Shown here one piece after another: positions 51,707-60,193 of a DNA stretch of 64,000 nucleotides. How positions within the stretch are numbered: position 1 is the stretch's first letter; the number at the start of each line of letters is the position of its first letter. The notes under the pieces are model-generated. The model saw only the letters and a program-made list of their open reading frames with translations. It had not been told where the DNA came from and did not search any database. The DNA lies in the NCBI RefSeq assembly GCF_000719115.1, contig NZ_JOEA01000007.1, forward strand, positions 248,001-312,000. The letters are read 5' to 3'. Made by a program: the position numbers and the translations under genes. Origin of the DNA: Lentzea albidocapillata. Its GTDB lineage: Bacteria; Actinomycetota; Actinomycetes; Mycobacteriales; Pseudonocardiaceae.

Positions 51707-54466
51707 TTAGGCAAGGACGCGTGCGAGATCCCTGCGACCTGCGATTCCGAGCTTCGTGTAGATCCGGCCGAGGTGGTTCTCGACGGTCTTGGGCGTCACG
51801 AACAGCTCCTGCGCGATCTCCCTGTTCGCCCGGCCCACCGCCGCCAGGTCGGCCACCCGCCGTTCGGATGCCGTCAGCGCCTCCGCCCCCAGCACGATCT
51901 GCCTTCGCGGCCGGTCGCCGAGGGCTTCCAGCGCCTCGACCGCGCGGGTCTGCAGCACCGCCGAACCGCAGTCGCCCGCCAGTTCGATCGCCCTGTGCAA
52001 CGGCTCCCGCGCATCGGTCCGCCGCCGCGCCACCCTGAGGGCCTCGCCCAGGTCCACCAGCGACCGGGCGAGTTCCAGGCGTGAAGGCGAGGCCTCCAGC
52101 ACGGTCACGGACTCGGTCAGCAGCTCCAGCCGCGAGTCCGCGTCGGCGTTCGAGAGCAACCGCAGAGCCGCGCCGACCTCTGTGGCCGCGCCCCACTTGC
52201 GGGCCACCTCGAGTTGTTCGGCGGCCAGTTCCAGCGCGAGTTCCTGCTGGTTGAGCAGCAACGCCGCGCGCGCGGCCGGCCCGCGCCACGGGATCGTGGG
52301 CGGATCGACGTGCACCTGGTGCATCGCGTCGCGCTGGCGGTAGGCCTCGGACATTGCCCGCCGTGCGTCGCCCTCGGCCAGTGCGATCAACGCGCGCACC
52401 TCGTGCAACCAGATCATCGGCATGGTCAGCCGGGCATCGGCGTGTGCACCCTCGAACGCGCCGATGAACGCGGACGCCGCCGCGATGTCACCTCGTTCGA
52501 GCGCCGCGTAGACCGCGAAGTGCGTCGAGGTGGCGCGCAGGCTGATCACCTCGGACACCGGGTCCTCGAGCGCGACGGCGGCCAGCGCGCCCTCGGCCTC
52601 CGCCTCGACGGCCTGCATGTTGCCGCAGCGCCAGTTCAGGAACAGCGACGCGTTCGCCACCATCGCGAACTCGATCGGTGACCCGTGGGCCCGCACCTTC
52701 AGCCTGGCCCGCTCGATCTCGTGCCGTGCGGTGCCGACGCCGTCCGCCGCCATCAGCGCGAGCAACGCCACCAGCCACGCGACCATCGCGTCCGTGCTGC
52801 CCGTCGCGTCGTCCAGGTACGCACCGTTCGCCAGCGCGCGCGTCGCGGTCGCGGCGACCTCGTCGTGCGGCCACACCTCGTAGCGGCCCATCTGGGCGAG
52901 CAGGCCGAGCAGCGTGCGTTCGTCCGGGGTGCCGCCCGCGAGGCCGGAGTAGCCGCTGAGGTGCGCGGACGCGATCTGGCGCTGGTCGGGGAGGAACGAG
53001 CGGAACACCGCCAGCCGTGCCTCCAGGTGCAGGCGCGACTCGCCGTCCGGGCGGGCGTCGATGGCTTCGGTGAGTTCCGCGATCGCCGCCGCGGGGCCTT
53101 CGAGTGCGGCCGTCGCCGAGGCCGCGGCCGCCACCAGTTCCGCGTCCGGAAGTCCTTGCGCCGCCGCCTTCAGGTGCCGGTGGGCGTTGACCGCGTCGCC
53201 GAGCCGCAGCAACGCGCGCCCGAGTTCCGCACGCAGTCCGGCGTCGGTGGGCCGCTCGTCCACCGCTCGTGCCAGATGTCCTGCGGCAGTGCGCGGATCG
53301 CCGGCCGAGAGCAACGTCGCCGCGGCTTTCCTCAGCACGTCCGCGGCGTTCGGCAACGTCCCTTTGGGAGCGTGGACGAGGTGTGCGGCCACGCGATCAG
53401 CCGATGCGTGCGCCTCCTGCAACGACGTCGCGGCCCGTGCGTGCAACGAGGCACGCGCGATCGGCCCGAGACTGGTCAGCACCGCCTCGCGCACAACGGG
53501 ATGCACGAACTCCAGGTGCTCGCCGGTGATCAGCACGTTCGCCGCCGTCAACGCCTCGGCCGCGGCCGGGAGATCGGTGACCTCCGCCAGTTCCGCGGCC
53601 TGCCACGGATCGGCGTGCGTGCCGAGCACGGCGACCGCGCCGGCGAGCTTGACCGCCGGTGCCGGCAGGCGCCCGAGCGTGGCGCGGAAGACGGTGCTGG
53701 GGCCGAGCGTGCCGACCTTCCCGGCCGTCGCGGCGTCGTCCAGCGGTAGCCCGAGCGCCGCGAGTTCGTCGACCAGGACGCCGGACAGGAACGGGTTCCC
53801 GCCGCTGGCCGCGTGCAGGGCGGTGATCACCTCGGGGTGCCCGCCGACGAGCGCGCTGAGCGCCTCCGTGGTGAGCGGACGCGGCAGCAAGCGGTCGGCG
53901 GACACGCTGAGCTGCGCGAGCGGCCCGAAGTTGTCCATCGGCGGCCTGGTCGCGACGACCAGCGCGATCGGCAGGTCCGCGATCCGGCGCGACAGGTAGA
54001 CGAGGAACTGCAGCGACGAGTGGTCGGCCCAGTGCGCGTCGTCCACCGTGATCAGCAGCGGCCGGGTGGACGAGAGGTCCACCGCGACCCACCACAACGA
54101 GTGCAGCGTGCGGGCGAGCTCGGCCTGGCTCGGGTCGAGCGCGGCGTCGTCCAGGGCCTTCAGCGCCGCCCCGGACGGCCCTGCGAGGATCTTCTCGCGC
54201 AGCTCGCCGGAGTACCGCGACACCGACCGCTCGACCATCTGCCGGACGACGCCCCACGCCATCGCGCTCTCCATGGCGTCCCCAACGGCCTGCAGCCGCC
54301 CGAATCCGCGCTCCTTGGCCAGCTCGCGGCACTCGTGCACGAGCCTGGTCTTGCCGATGCCCGCACGGCCCTCGATGACGACGACGCGACCCTCACCACG
54401 GGTGGCTGCGTCCAGAGCTTCACGAATGTGCGCGATCTCGGAGTCACGTTCAAGTGGTTCGCGCAC
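51707..54466 (-). CDS. LAL-type LuxR regulator (AAA ATPase, TPR, HTH)
   Basis: The 919-residue regulator has P-loop EGRAGIGKTRLVHE (about 35), Walker B LLITVDDAHWAD (about 138), a long TPR-like helical middle, and a C-terminal LuxR HTH (LTASERRVADLAAVGRANRE, then FVTPKTVENHLGRIYTKLG). LAL regulators activate pathway genes, often for secondary metabolites. Unlike the other three large regulators in the window, the HTH is at the C-terminus. GTG 54466 is followed directly by the ATPase. Likely monocistronic; the stretch 51564-51706 downstream contains no clear element. Confidence 0.92.
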   Translation of the reverse strand: MREPLERDSEIAHIREALDAATRGEGRVVVIEGRAGIGKTRLVHECRELAKERGFGRLQAVGDAMESAMAWGVVRQMVERSVSRYSGELREKILAGPSGAALKALDDAALDPSQAELARTLHSLWWVAVDLSSTRPLLITVDDAHWADHSSLQFLVYLSRRIADLPIALVVATRPPMDNFGPLAQLSVSADRLLPRPLTTEALSALVGGHPEVITALHAASGGNPFLSGVLVDELAALGLPLDDAATAGKVGTLGPSTVFRATLGRLPAPAVKLAGAVAVLGTHADPWQAAELAEVTDLPAAAEALTAANVLITGEHLEFVHPVVREAVLTSLGPIARASLHARAATSLQEAHASADRVAAHLVHAPKGTLPNAADVLRKAAATLLSAGDPRTAAGHLARAVDERPTDAGLRAELGRALLRLGDAVNAHRHLKAAAQGLPDAELVAAAASATAALEGPAAAIAELTEAIDARPDGESRLHLEARLAVFRSFLPDQRQIASAHLSGYSGLAGGTPDERTLLGLLAQMGRYEVWPHDEVAATATRALANGAYLDDATGSTDAMVAWLVALLALMAADGVGTARHEIERARLKVRAHGSPIEFAMVANASLFLNWRCGNMQAVEAEAEGALAAVALEDPVSEVISLRATSTHFAVYAALERGDIAAASAFIGAFEGAHADARLTMPMIWLHEVRALIALAEGDARRAMSEAYRQRDAMHQVHVDPPTIPWRGPAARAALLLNQQELALELAAEQLEVARKWGAATEVGAALRLLSNADADSRLELLTESVTVLEASPSRLELARSLVDLGEALRVARRRTDAREPLHRAIELAGDCGSAVLQTRAVEALEALGDRPRRQIVLGAEALTASERRVADLAAVGRANREIAQELFVTPKTVENHLGRIYTKLGIAGRRDLARVLA

Positions 54467-54552
54467 GAATTGATCGTAGCGGCCGTCTCGCGCGCTACAT
54501 GCAGATCATCGGCTGCGCAGAAGGGCGACTTGATGCTCCATTGGAGTGATCG

Positions 54553-55428
54553 TCAGTTCACGCATCCCGAGGGGCCCTTGTCCGGCTCCGGGGCGCCGGA
54601 TTCGGGAGCCTGCCCGTTCGGGTTCCCGGCGGCGCTCTCGAACGTCTTCGTCCGGACCTTGACCGGCCCCCGGAACCTCTGGGCGAACTCCAGCACGTCC
54701 CAGCCGGCGTCGACCTGGATCGACTTGCTCACCTCACGGGCCATCGCGACCGCGTTGTCCTTGGTGAGCTTCGCGCCGATCCCGGCGAGGAACGCCTGGT
54801 GGCGTGCGATCCGGTCCAGGTCACCGCGGGGAAGGTTGAAGCGCTGACGCAGGAACGCGAGCGCCTGGTCGCCCGCCAGGGTGCTCTTGCCGGCGGGGAA
54901 GTTCGCGCCGCTGTACGGGTCGTTCGTCGCCGAGTTCAGGCAGACCTCGACGCCTCCGACGGCCTGCGAGATCTTGCCGAAGTCGGCCATCTTGATCACG
55001 GCGTGGTGATCGGCCCTGGTCCCGGTCAGGTTCTCGACGGCCTCGACGACCTTCGCCGGGGACTCCAGTTGGCTGAGCCTGGTCGACTGGTACTCGAGTT
55101 CCCGGGACAGCGAGAGGGCGTCGACCGAGCCGTCCTCGCCGAAGCGCGCGAGGACGATCGCGTCGGTGCGGTTGCGGTCGTCGGTGCCGAGCAGCAGCAC
55201 GCTCTGCGCGGGCGTCGTCTGCGCCGCCGGCGGCGCGGCCTCGGTCTTCTTGATCGTCGCCGGGATGATCACGGCGGCGGCCGCGGCAGCCGCCGTCAGC
55301 GTCGCGACGCCGACGATCAGGCCCAGCGGCTTGCGCTTCCTGGCCTTGTGCAGGTTGGCCAGCACCGTCCGGGAGTCGACACGCTCCTCGGCCTCAGCGT
55401 TGATGGCCTGACGGATCAGTTCGTTCAT
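54553..55428 (-). CDS. LytR-CpsA-Psr (LCP)-like membrane protein
   Basis: The 291-residue protein has a cytosolic N-terminus of about 40 residues, one transmembrane helix (GLIVGVATLTAAAAAAAV) and an extracellular LCP-like domain: VLLLGTDDRNRTDAIVLARF, ADHHAVIKMADFG, AFLRQRFNLPRGDLDRIARH. LCP enzymes attach glycopolymers to peptidoglycan. ATG 55428 overlaps the sigma factor stop by four bases. That pairing is what one expects for a sigma factor and its membrane partner, so the N-terminus may also act on the sigma factor; this is inference. Confidence 0.85.
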   Translation of the reverse strand: MNELIRQAINAEAEERVDSRTVLANLHKARKRKPLGLIVGVATLTAAAAAAAVIIPATIKKTEAAPPAAQTTPAQSVLLLGTDDRNRTDAIVLARFGEDGSVDALSLSRELEYQSTRLSQLESPAKVVEAVENLTGTRADHHAVIKMADFGKISQAVGGVEVCLNSATNDPYSGANFPAGKSTLAGDQALAFLRQRFNLPRGDLDRIARHQAFLAGIGAKLTKDNAVAMAREVSKSIQVDAGWDVLEFAQRFRGPVKVRTKTFESAAGNPNGQAPESGAPEPDKGPSGCVN

Positions 55429-55931
55429 GAGTGCACCCCCAGGGTGACGGACCGGGCGAGTTCGTGAGTGCGCAGCGTTTGCAATGCGCGAGAGAGTTGG
55501 CTGCGCACGGTCGATTCCGTGCACCCGAGCACCTGTGCGATCTCCGCGTCGCTGCAGTCCTCGTAGAACCGCAGCACCAACGCGGCACGTTGCTTACGCG
55601 GCAGGATGGCGATCCGTGCGCGCATGGCCTCGCGTTCGGCGTGCGCTTCAGCCGGATCGGCCATCGACGGCACGTGCCTTGCGAGCTCACCGCGTTCCAC
55701 GGCGATCTCCCGCGCGGCCCTGCGGTGCCGCCACGACAGGTAGTCGTTGGTCACCATGCGCTTCACGTAGAGATAGGGCGCGTCCATCGCCCCGATGCGT
55801 TCCCACTTGCCCTGCGCGCGCATGAGCACGTTCTGCACGATGTCCTGCGCCAGGTGTTTGTCACAGGTGATGGCTGTGGCGTACCCCAACAGCCGGTCGA
55901 GGCGATCAGCCACGAACTGGTCGAACCCCAC
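55425..55931 (-). CDS. SigE-family ECF-type sigma factor
   Basis: The 168-residue sigma factor has region 2 (FDQFVADRLDRLLGYATAIT, DIVQNVLMRAQGKWERI) and region 4 (LPRKQRAALVLRFYEDCSDA, then CTESTVRSQLSRAL). Length and sequence match the actinobacterial SigE family of small sigma-70 factors. GTG 55931 has AAGGGGG upstream; the frame continues open to 56021. It is translationally coupled to the LCP-like membrane protein. Confidence 0.9.
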   Translation of the reverse strand: MGFDQFVADRLDRLLGYATAITCDKHLAQDIVQNVLMRAQGKWERIGAMDAPYLYVKRMVTNDYLSWRHRRAAREIAVERGELARHVPSMADPAEAHAEREAMRARIAILPRKQRAALVLRFYEDCSDAEIAQVLGCTESTVRSQLSRALQTLRTHELARSVTLGVHS

Positions 55932-56093
55932 GCCGCCCCCTTCTCGTCCTTGGTCGTTTGCGGTGTGGGAAACCCCCTTCACCCCTCGATCCGCTGCATC
56001 GGCTTTTGTGGCCCGGACCACAGATGTCTCGGTTTGGACGGATTTCGAAGTGAAGTCTTTTCATGTTCACGTCCATGGTCGAGCCTTCACCCC

Positions 56094-57707
56094 ATGCGCA
56101 TCATCCCTGTGCTCGCGCTGTTGTCGCTGCTGCTCGTCCCTGTGGACGCGGCGGCCGCTCCCAACGGCAACTACTACCTGCAAAGCGCCGTGACCGGCCA
56201 GAACGCCGCCGTCTCCGGCTCGTCCGTGGTCCAGCACCGCCCCAAGGGCAACGAGGACCGCCAGCAGTTCTCCTGGAACGGCAGCACCCTCTCCGAGGGC
56301 GGCCAGTGCCTCGGCCGGTCAGGCGACGCTGCCCAGATGGTCAGTTGCTCCAGTGCCGAGGCCAAGTGGGTCGGGCTCCTAGACGACCAGGACAGATACC
56401 GCTTCAAGGACCCCGGCGCCGACCGCTACCTCATCGCGTCCGGCACCGACCAGATCCGCGTCGGTACCGGCAACGACAGGTGGTTCCTCACCCCGGTCAA
56501 CCCGGTCCGCGTCCAGCCCCCGGCCGATCCGCGCCTGGACGAGATGACGTTCCTGACCTCCCACAACGCCTACGCGAACGGCGTCGACGGCGGTTTCATG
56601 TTCGCCAACATCGCCCCGAACCAGTCCCGCGGCATCGTGCAGCAGCTCAACGACGGCGTCCGCGGCTTCATGCTCGACATCCACCAGACCCCTGACGGCG
56701 CGATCCTCTGCCACAACAGCTGCACGGCCGTCAGCAGGCCCGTGGCGTTGAACGTCGACATCCAGCGCATCGTCGACTTCCTCAAGGCACGCCCCACCGA
56801 AGTCGTCACGGTGTTCCTCGAGGACTACGTCTCCGCCGACGTCCTGCGCAACGAACTCGCCCGCGTGCAGGGCCTCAACGACGTCCTGTTCCGCGCCGAG
56901 GGCGTCCGGGAGAACGGCTGGCCGACGTTGTCGCAGATGAGGGCATCCGGCAAGCGTTTGCTCATCTTCACCGACCACAGCCGCGACGGCCGCGAGAACT
57001 CCGGCGTCCTCTACCAGCGGGACTGGACCGTCGAGAACTACTGGTCGATGGGTTCCGGAACCGGCGCCTCCGACTGGTCCTGCTACTCCCGCTGGGGCGA
57101 GAAGCCGCTCACCGCAACCGAAACCGGCTTCCGCCCGCTGTTCGTGATGAACCACTTCCGCGACGTCCCGATGCAGGGCACCGTCGCCACGGACAACTCC
57201 AAGCTCGTCAACAGGGCCCAGCGCTTCTGCGAACCCGCGGCCCGCAAGACCCCGAACTACCTGGCCGTCGACTTCTACCACCTCAACACGCCGTCACTCC
57301 CGGCCGAACGCCACCCGTCCGGCGCCGGATCCGTCGCGCTGTCGGCCACCTCGACCCTCTGCCTGGACAACGACAAGGGCGGCACCGCCAATGGCAACCC
57401 GGTCCAGATCTGGAGCTGCAACAACACCTACGCGCAGAAGTGGCGCGTCGTCGCCGACGGCACCATCGCCATCGCCGGCAAGTGTCTCGACGTCAACAAC
57501 GGCGGCACCACCAACGGCACGAGCGTTCAGCTGTGGGAGTGCAACGGCACGGGCGCGCAGCAATGGCGCGTGCGGTCGGACGGCTCCGTGCAGAACCCGC
57601 AGTCGGGGCTGTGCCTGGACAACCCCGGTGCGTCCACCACTCCCGGTACGCGCCTGAACATCTGGAGCTGCAACGGTTCCGCGGCCCAGGCCTGGAAGTT
57701 CCGCTAG
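56094..57707 (+). CDS. Secreted PI-PLC-type phosphodiesterase with ricin-type lectin repeats
   Basis: The 537-residue secreted enzyme has a signal peptide (1-22, AAAAP), an N-terminal beta-trefoil-like region (residues 25-135), a PI-PLC X-type barrel (about 140-410) with the catalytic His pair in LTSHNAYANG and LCHNSCT, and a C-terminal ricin B-lectin (about 415-537) with the repeats AQKWRV, AQQWRV and AQAWKF. It should cleave phosphatidylinositol or related glycophospholipids. Two carbohydrate-binding regions around a lipase-like core suggest targeting to glycosylated surfaces. Confidence 0.9.
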   Translation: MRIIPVLALLSLLLVPVDAAAAPNGNYYLQSAVTGQNAAVSGSSVVQHRPKGNEDRQQFSWNGSTLSEGGQCLGRSGDAAQMVSCSSAEAKWVGLLDDQDRYRFKDPGADRYLIASGTDQIRVGTGNDRWFLTPVNPVRVQPPADPRLDEMTFLTSHNAYANGVDGGFMFANIAPNQSRGIVQQLNDGVRGFMLDIHQTPDGAILCHNSCTAVSRPVALNVDIQRIVDFLKARPTEVVTVFLEDYVSADVLRNELARVQGLNDVLFRAEGVRENGWPTLSQMRASGKRLLIFTDHSRDGRENSGVLYQRDWTVENYWSMGSGTGASDWSCYSRWGEKPLTATETGFRPLFVMNHFRDVPMQGTVATDNSKLVNRAQRFCEPAARKTPNYLAVDFYHLNTPSLPAERHPSGAGSVALSATSTLCLDNDKGGTANGNPVQIWSCNNTYAQKWRVVADGTIAIAGKCLDVNNGGTTNGTSVQLWECNGTGAQQWRVRSDGSVQNPQSGLCLDNPGASTTPGTRLNIWSCNGSAAQAWKFR

Positions 57708-57713
57708 ACCTCG

Positions 57714-58517
57714 TTAGTTCTTGCGGCCGATTCCGACGTAGACGTCCTCCGGGCCGCCTTCTCCGGCCGGGCCGAGTTCCGGGTGCCAGTTCGGCGCCGG
57801 GACGACGCCCGGCTGGAGGACCTCCATGCCGGCGAACATCGGCTCGAACTCCGTGAAGGTGCGGAAGTACATCGGGTCGCGGCTGTGCTGCATGGCCTCG
57901 ACGACGGCGCCCATCTCGTCCGGCTTGAAGTCGGCGGTGAGGTGCGACAGCGCGATGAGGCTGCCCTCGGGCACGGCGTCGCGGTAGCGGGCGACGACCT
58001 CGGCCGGGCCCTTCGCGTCCGAGACGAAGTGCAGCACGGCGATCATGAGCAGGCCGACGGGCTTCGAGAAGTCGATCAGGTCCTTCACGACCGGGTCGGA
58101 CAGGACGTCGTCCGGGCGGCACATGTCCGCCTGCACCACGCCCGCGTTGTCGTTGCCCTCCAGGATGAGCTGGCTGTGCGAGACCGCCACCTCGTCGTAA
58201 TCCACGTACACGACTCGTGCGTCGGGGTTTGCCTGTTGTGCGATCTCGTGCACGTTGCCGACCGTGGGAATGCCTGAGCCGAGGTCGAGGAACTGCGTGA
58301 TGCCCTGTTCCATCATCAGCAGGACGGCGCGGCGCATGAACGAGCGGTTCGACGCGGCGATCGCACGGCCGTCTCGCAGGATTTGCAGCACCTTGTCGCC
58401 GACCATGCGGTCCGAGGCGAAGTTGTGGCCACCTCCCAGCAGGAAGTCGTAGACACGCGCCGCGCTGGGCACATCCGTGTTGATTTCTGCGGGCACCCAG
58501 GAGAAAGGCTCGGACAT
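57714..58517 (-). CDS. DUF574 S-adenosylmethionine methyltransferase
   Basis: The 267-residue protein matches the actinobacterial SAM methyltransferase family (PF04672/DUF574): PSAARVYDFLLGGGHNFASD, FLDLGSGIPTVGNVHEIA, YVDYDEVAVSHSQ, IAVLHFVSD. It is a small-molecule or tRNA-type methyltransferase of unknown substrate. It converges on the PI-PLC gene with a six-base gap and follows the TPR gene on the same strand. Confidence 0.93.
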   Translation of the reverse strand: MSEPFSWVPAEINTDVPSAARVYDFLLGGGHNFASDRMVGDKVLQILRDGRAIAASNRSFMRRAVLLMMEQGITQFLDLGSGIPTVGNVHEIAQQANPDARVVYVDYDEVAVSHSQLILEGNDNAGVVQADMCRPDDVLSDPVVKDLIDFSKPVGLLMIAVLHFVSDAKGPAEVVARYRDAVPEGSLIALSHLTADFKPDEMGAVVEAMQHSRDPMYFRTFTEFEPMFAGMEVLQPGVVPAPNWHPELGPAGEGGPEDVYVGIGRKN

Positions 58518-58575
58518 GCCGCAGAACTTACTAGCTCGCGCGCACGCGTGTATCGGCCCGGATCGGGTGAAAGCG

Positions 58576-59607
58576 TCATCCGGAACGCGTGAAACGAGCC
58601 GAGATCTGCTCTGCCAGCAGGAAAGCGCCGGCCGCCCGCGCTTCCTGGTCGAGCCAGCGCAGGTGGTCCTCCGCTCGTGCCGAACGGAGGTTCCTGGCCG
58701 ACTCCACGGCTTCTTCCGCGAACTCGGTCGCCGCGGGGAGATCGCCCAGAGCGAGATGGTTGCGGGCCAGCGCCGTCAACGTCAGGGTGCGTGCCCGGCC
58801 TTCGCCATATGTGCCGACCTTTGTGGCCAGCGCGGCAACGGCTTGCGCGGGATTGCTCAACGCGCGCCGGTCGGCCCAGGCGTTGTGCGCCGCCACGAAT
58901 CCGAGCTGAAACGCCTTCAGCGCGTCGTCGGGAGCGTTGTGGTGCAGGAACATTCGGCCCACGCGGGTCAGCACGGAGGCGATGAGTGCCTCGTTCTCCG
59001 CCTGTCGCGCCAACGTCAGCGCCTTCGCGAAGTGCGGCAGGGCCGTGCCGGGCTGGCCGCTGTCGAACGCCGTCCAGCCCGCCAGTTCGTGGACCTCGGC
59101 GACGGCGGTCCACGAGGTGTCGTCCACGACGATCATCGGTTCGACGGCGGCGAGGTGTTCCAGAACCGAGCTGTGGCAGGCGATGCCGCCGTAACGCTGG
59201 TCCAGGACCCGCAATGCCTGGGTGCGCGCCGCGATCGCTTCGGGGGAGAGGCGGCGAGACGGCATCGCGGGCGGCAGCCAGTCGAACGTGGGCGCGCCGA
59301 CCGTGATCCGGGCGGCGTGCTCCAGGAACCGTTGCCGCGCCTGCGAGTTCTCCCTGCCCAGCTCCTCGGCCTCGGGGAACCCGTCCGCCACGGCGGCCGT
59401 GCACCACTGCGCGGCCTCGGGTTCCTCGCCGAGCGCGAACAGGACGTGCGCCAGCCGCACGGCGGCGTCACCGAGGCGTTGGTCGGCGGCGACCCGGAAG
59501 TGCACGGCCGCCTCGCGCAGACGACCGGCCCGTTCCGCGGCCTCTCCCAGGCGGTACTGCCGCTCGACGGCGTCGTCGAGCTCGAACTGGGCCAGCAGCT
59601 CACTCAT
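58576..59607 (-). CDS. TPR-repeat protein coupled to the sigma factor
   Basis: The 343-residue protein is made of helical repeats: AVHFRVAADQRLGDAAVRLA, ALPHFAKALTLARQAENEAL, ALKAFQLGFVAAHNAWADRR. No HTH or catalytic domain is seen. ATG 59607 lies eight bases inside the end of the sigma factor gene, so it is translated from the same message and probably modulates the sigma factor or its regulon. Repeat character is good; the exact role is unknown. Confidence 0.8.
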   Translation of the reverse strand: MSELLAQFELDDAVERQYRLGEAAERAGRLREAAVHFRVAADQRLGDAAVRLAHVLFALGEEPEAAQWCTAAVADGFPEAEELGRENSQARQRFLEHAARITVGAPTFDWLPPAMPSRRLSPEAIAARTQALRVLDQRYGGIACHSSVLEHLAAVEPMIVVDDTSWTAVAEVHELAGWTAFDSGQPGTALPHFAKALTLARQAENEALIASVLTRVGRMFLHHNAPDDALKAFQLGFVAAHNAWADRRALSNPAQAVAALATKVGTYGEGRARTLTLTALARNHLALGDLPAATEFAEEAVESARNLRSARAEDHLRWLDQEARAAGAFLLAEQISARFTRSG

Positions 59608-60098
59608 CACTGCCTCCGAGGATTCGCCGCAGCTCGGCGCGGCCGCGGGTGAGGTGCGTGCGCACGGTCGACTCGCCGACCACCAGCACCGCGGCGATCT
59701 CGCTGACCGAGTAACCGAGCAGGTGGTGCAGCGCCACGGTCTCGCGGTGCCTGGGGGGAGAGTTCGCGCAACGCCGCGTGCAGCGCTTCCACGTCGTGCG
59801 CCGGCTGAACGACCTCGGGCACCTCTGCCAGCAGCGTTTCGCGTCCGTACCGCTGCTGCCAGCGCCTCATGAGCCGGATTGCGACCTTGAGCACCCACGC
59901 CTCGGGCTTGTCGTACGCCTGGATGTCGCTCCATCGGTGCTGTGCGATCAGCATGGCGTCCTGCGCGATGTCGTCTACCGCGCGAGTGTCGCTGCTCAGA
60001 GCCGTCAGCGTCCTGGTGACCACGGGCAGGCACTCGCGGAAGAACTCCGCGAAGCCCAGATCCGGTGCGCTCAACGGCCTTCCCTTCAGCGTCCGCAC
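59600..60098 (-). pseudogene. ECF-type sigma factor with frameshift at a C6 tract
   Basis: The frame from GTG 60098 gives region 2 (VDDIAQDAMLIAQHRWSDIQ, AWVLKVAIRLMRRW) but becomes nonsense after LRELSP. The next frame gives a perfect region 4: RHRETVALHHLLGYSVSEIA, then ESTVRTHLTRGRAELRRI, ending TGA at 59602-59600. The switch is at a run of six G at 59753-59758 (six C on the coding strand); five would restore one frame. It may be a sequencing or assembly error, a recent mutation, or slippage. TTG 60074 is an alternative start with GGAAGG upstream. Confidence 0.85.
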
Positions 60099-60193
60099 GT
60101 GTCGTTAACCGCCCTGGGGCGACCTTCACCGGTTACAGGCGTTGAAACCAGCGAAGGCTGACAGACGGAAGGGAATTCACCCGTTCGGACGTC

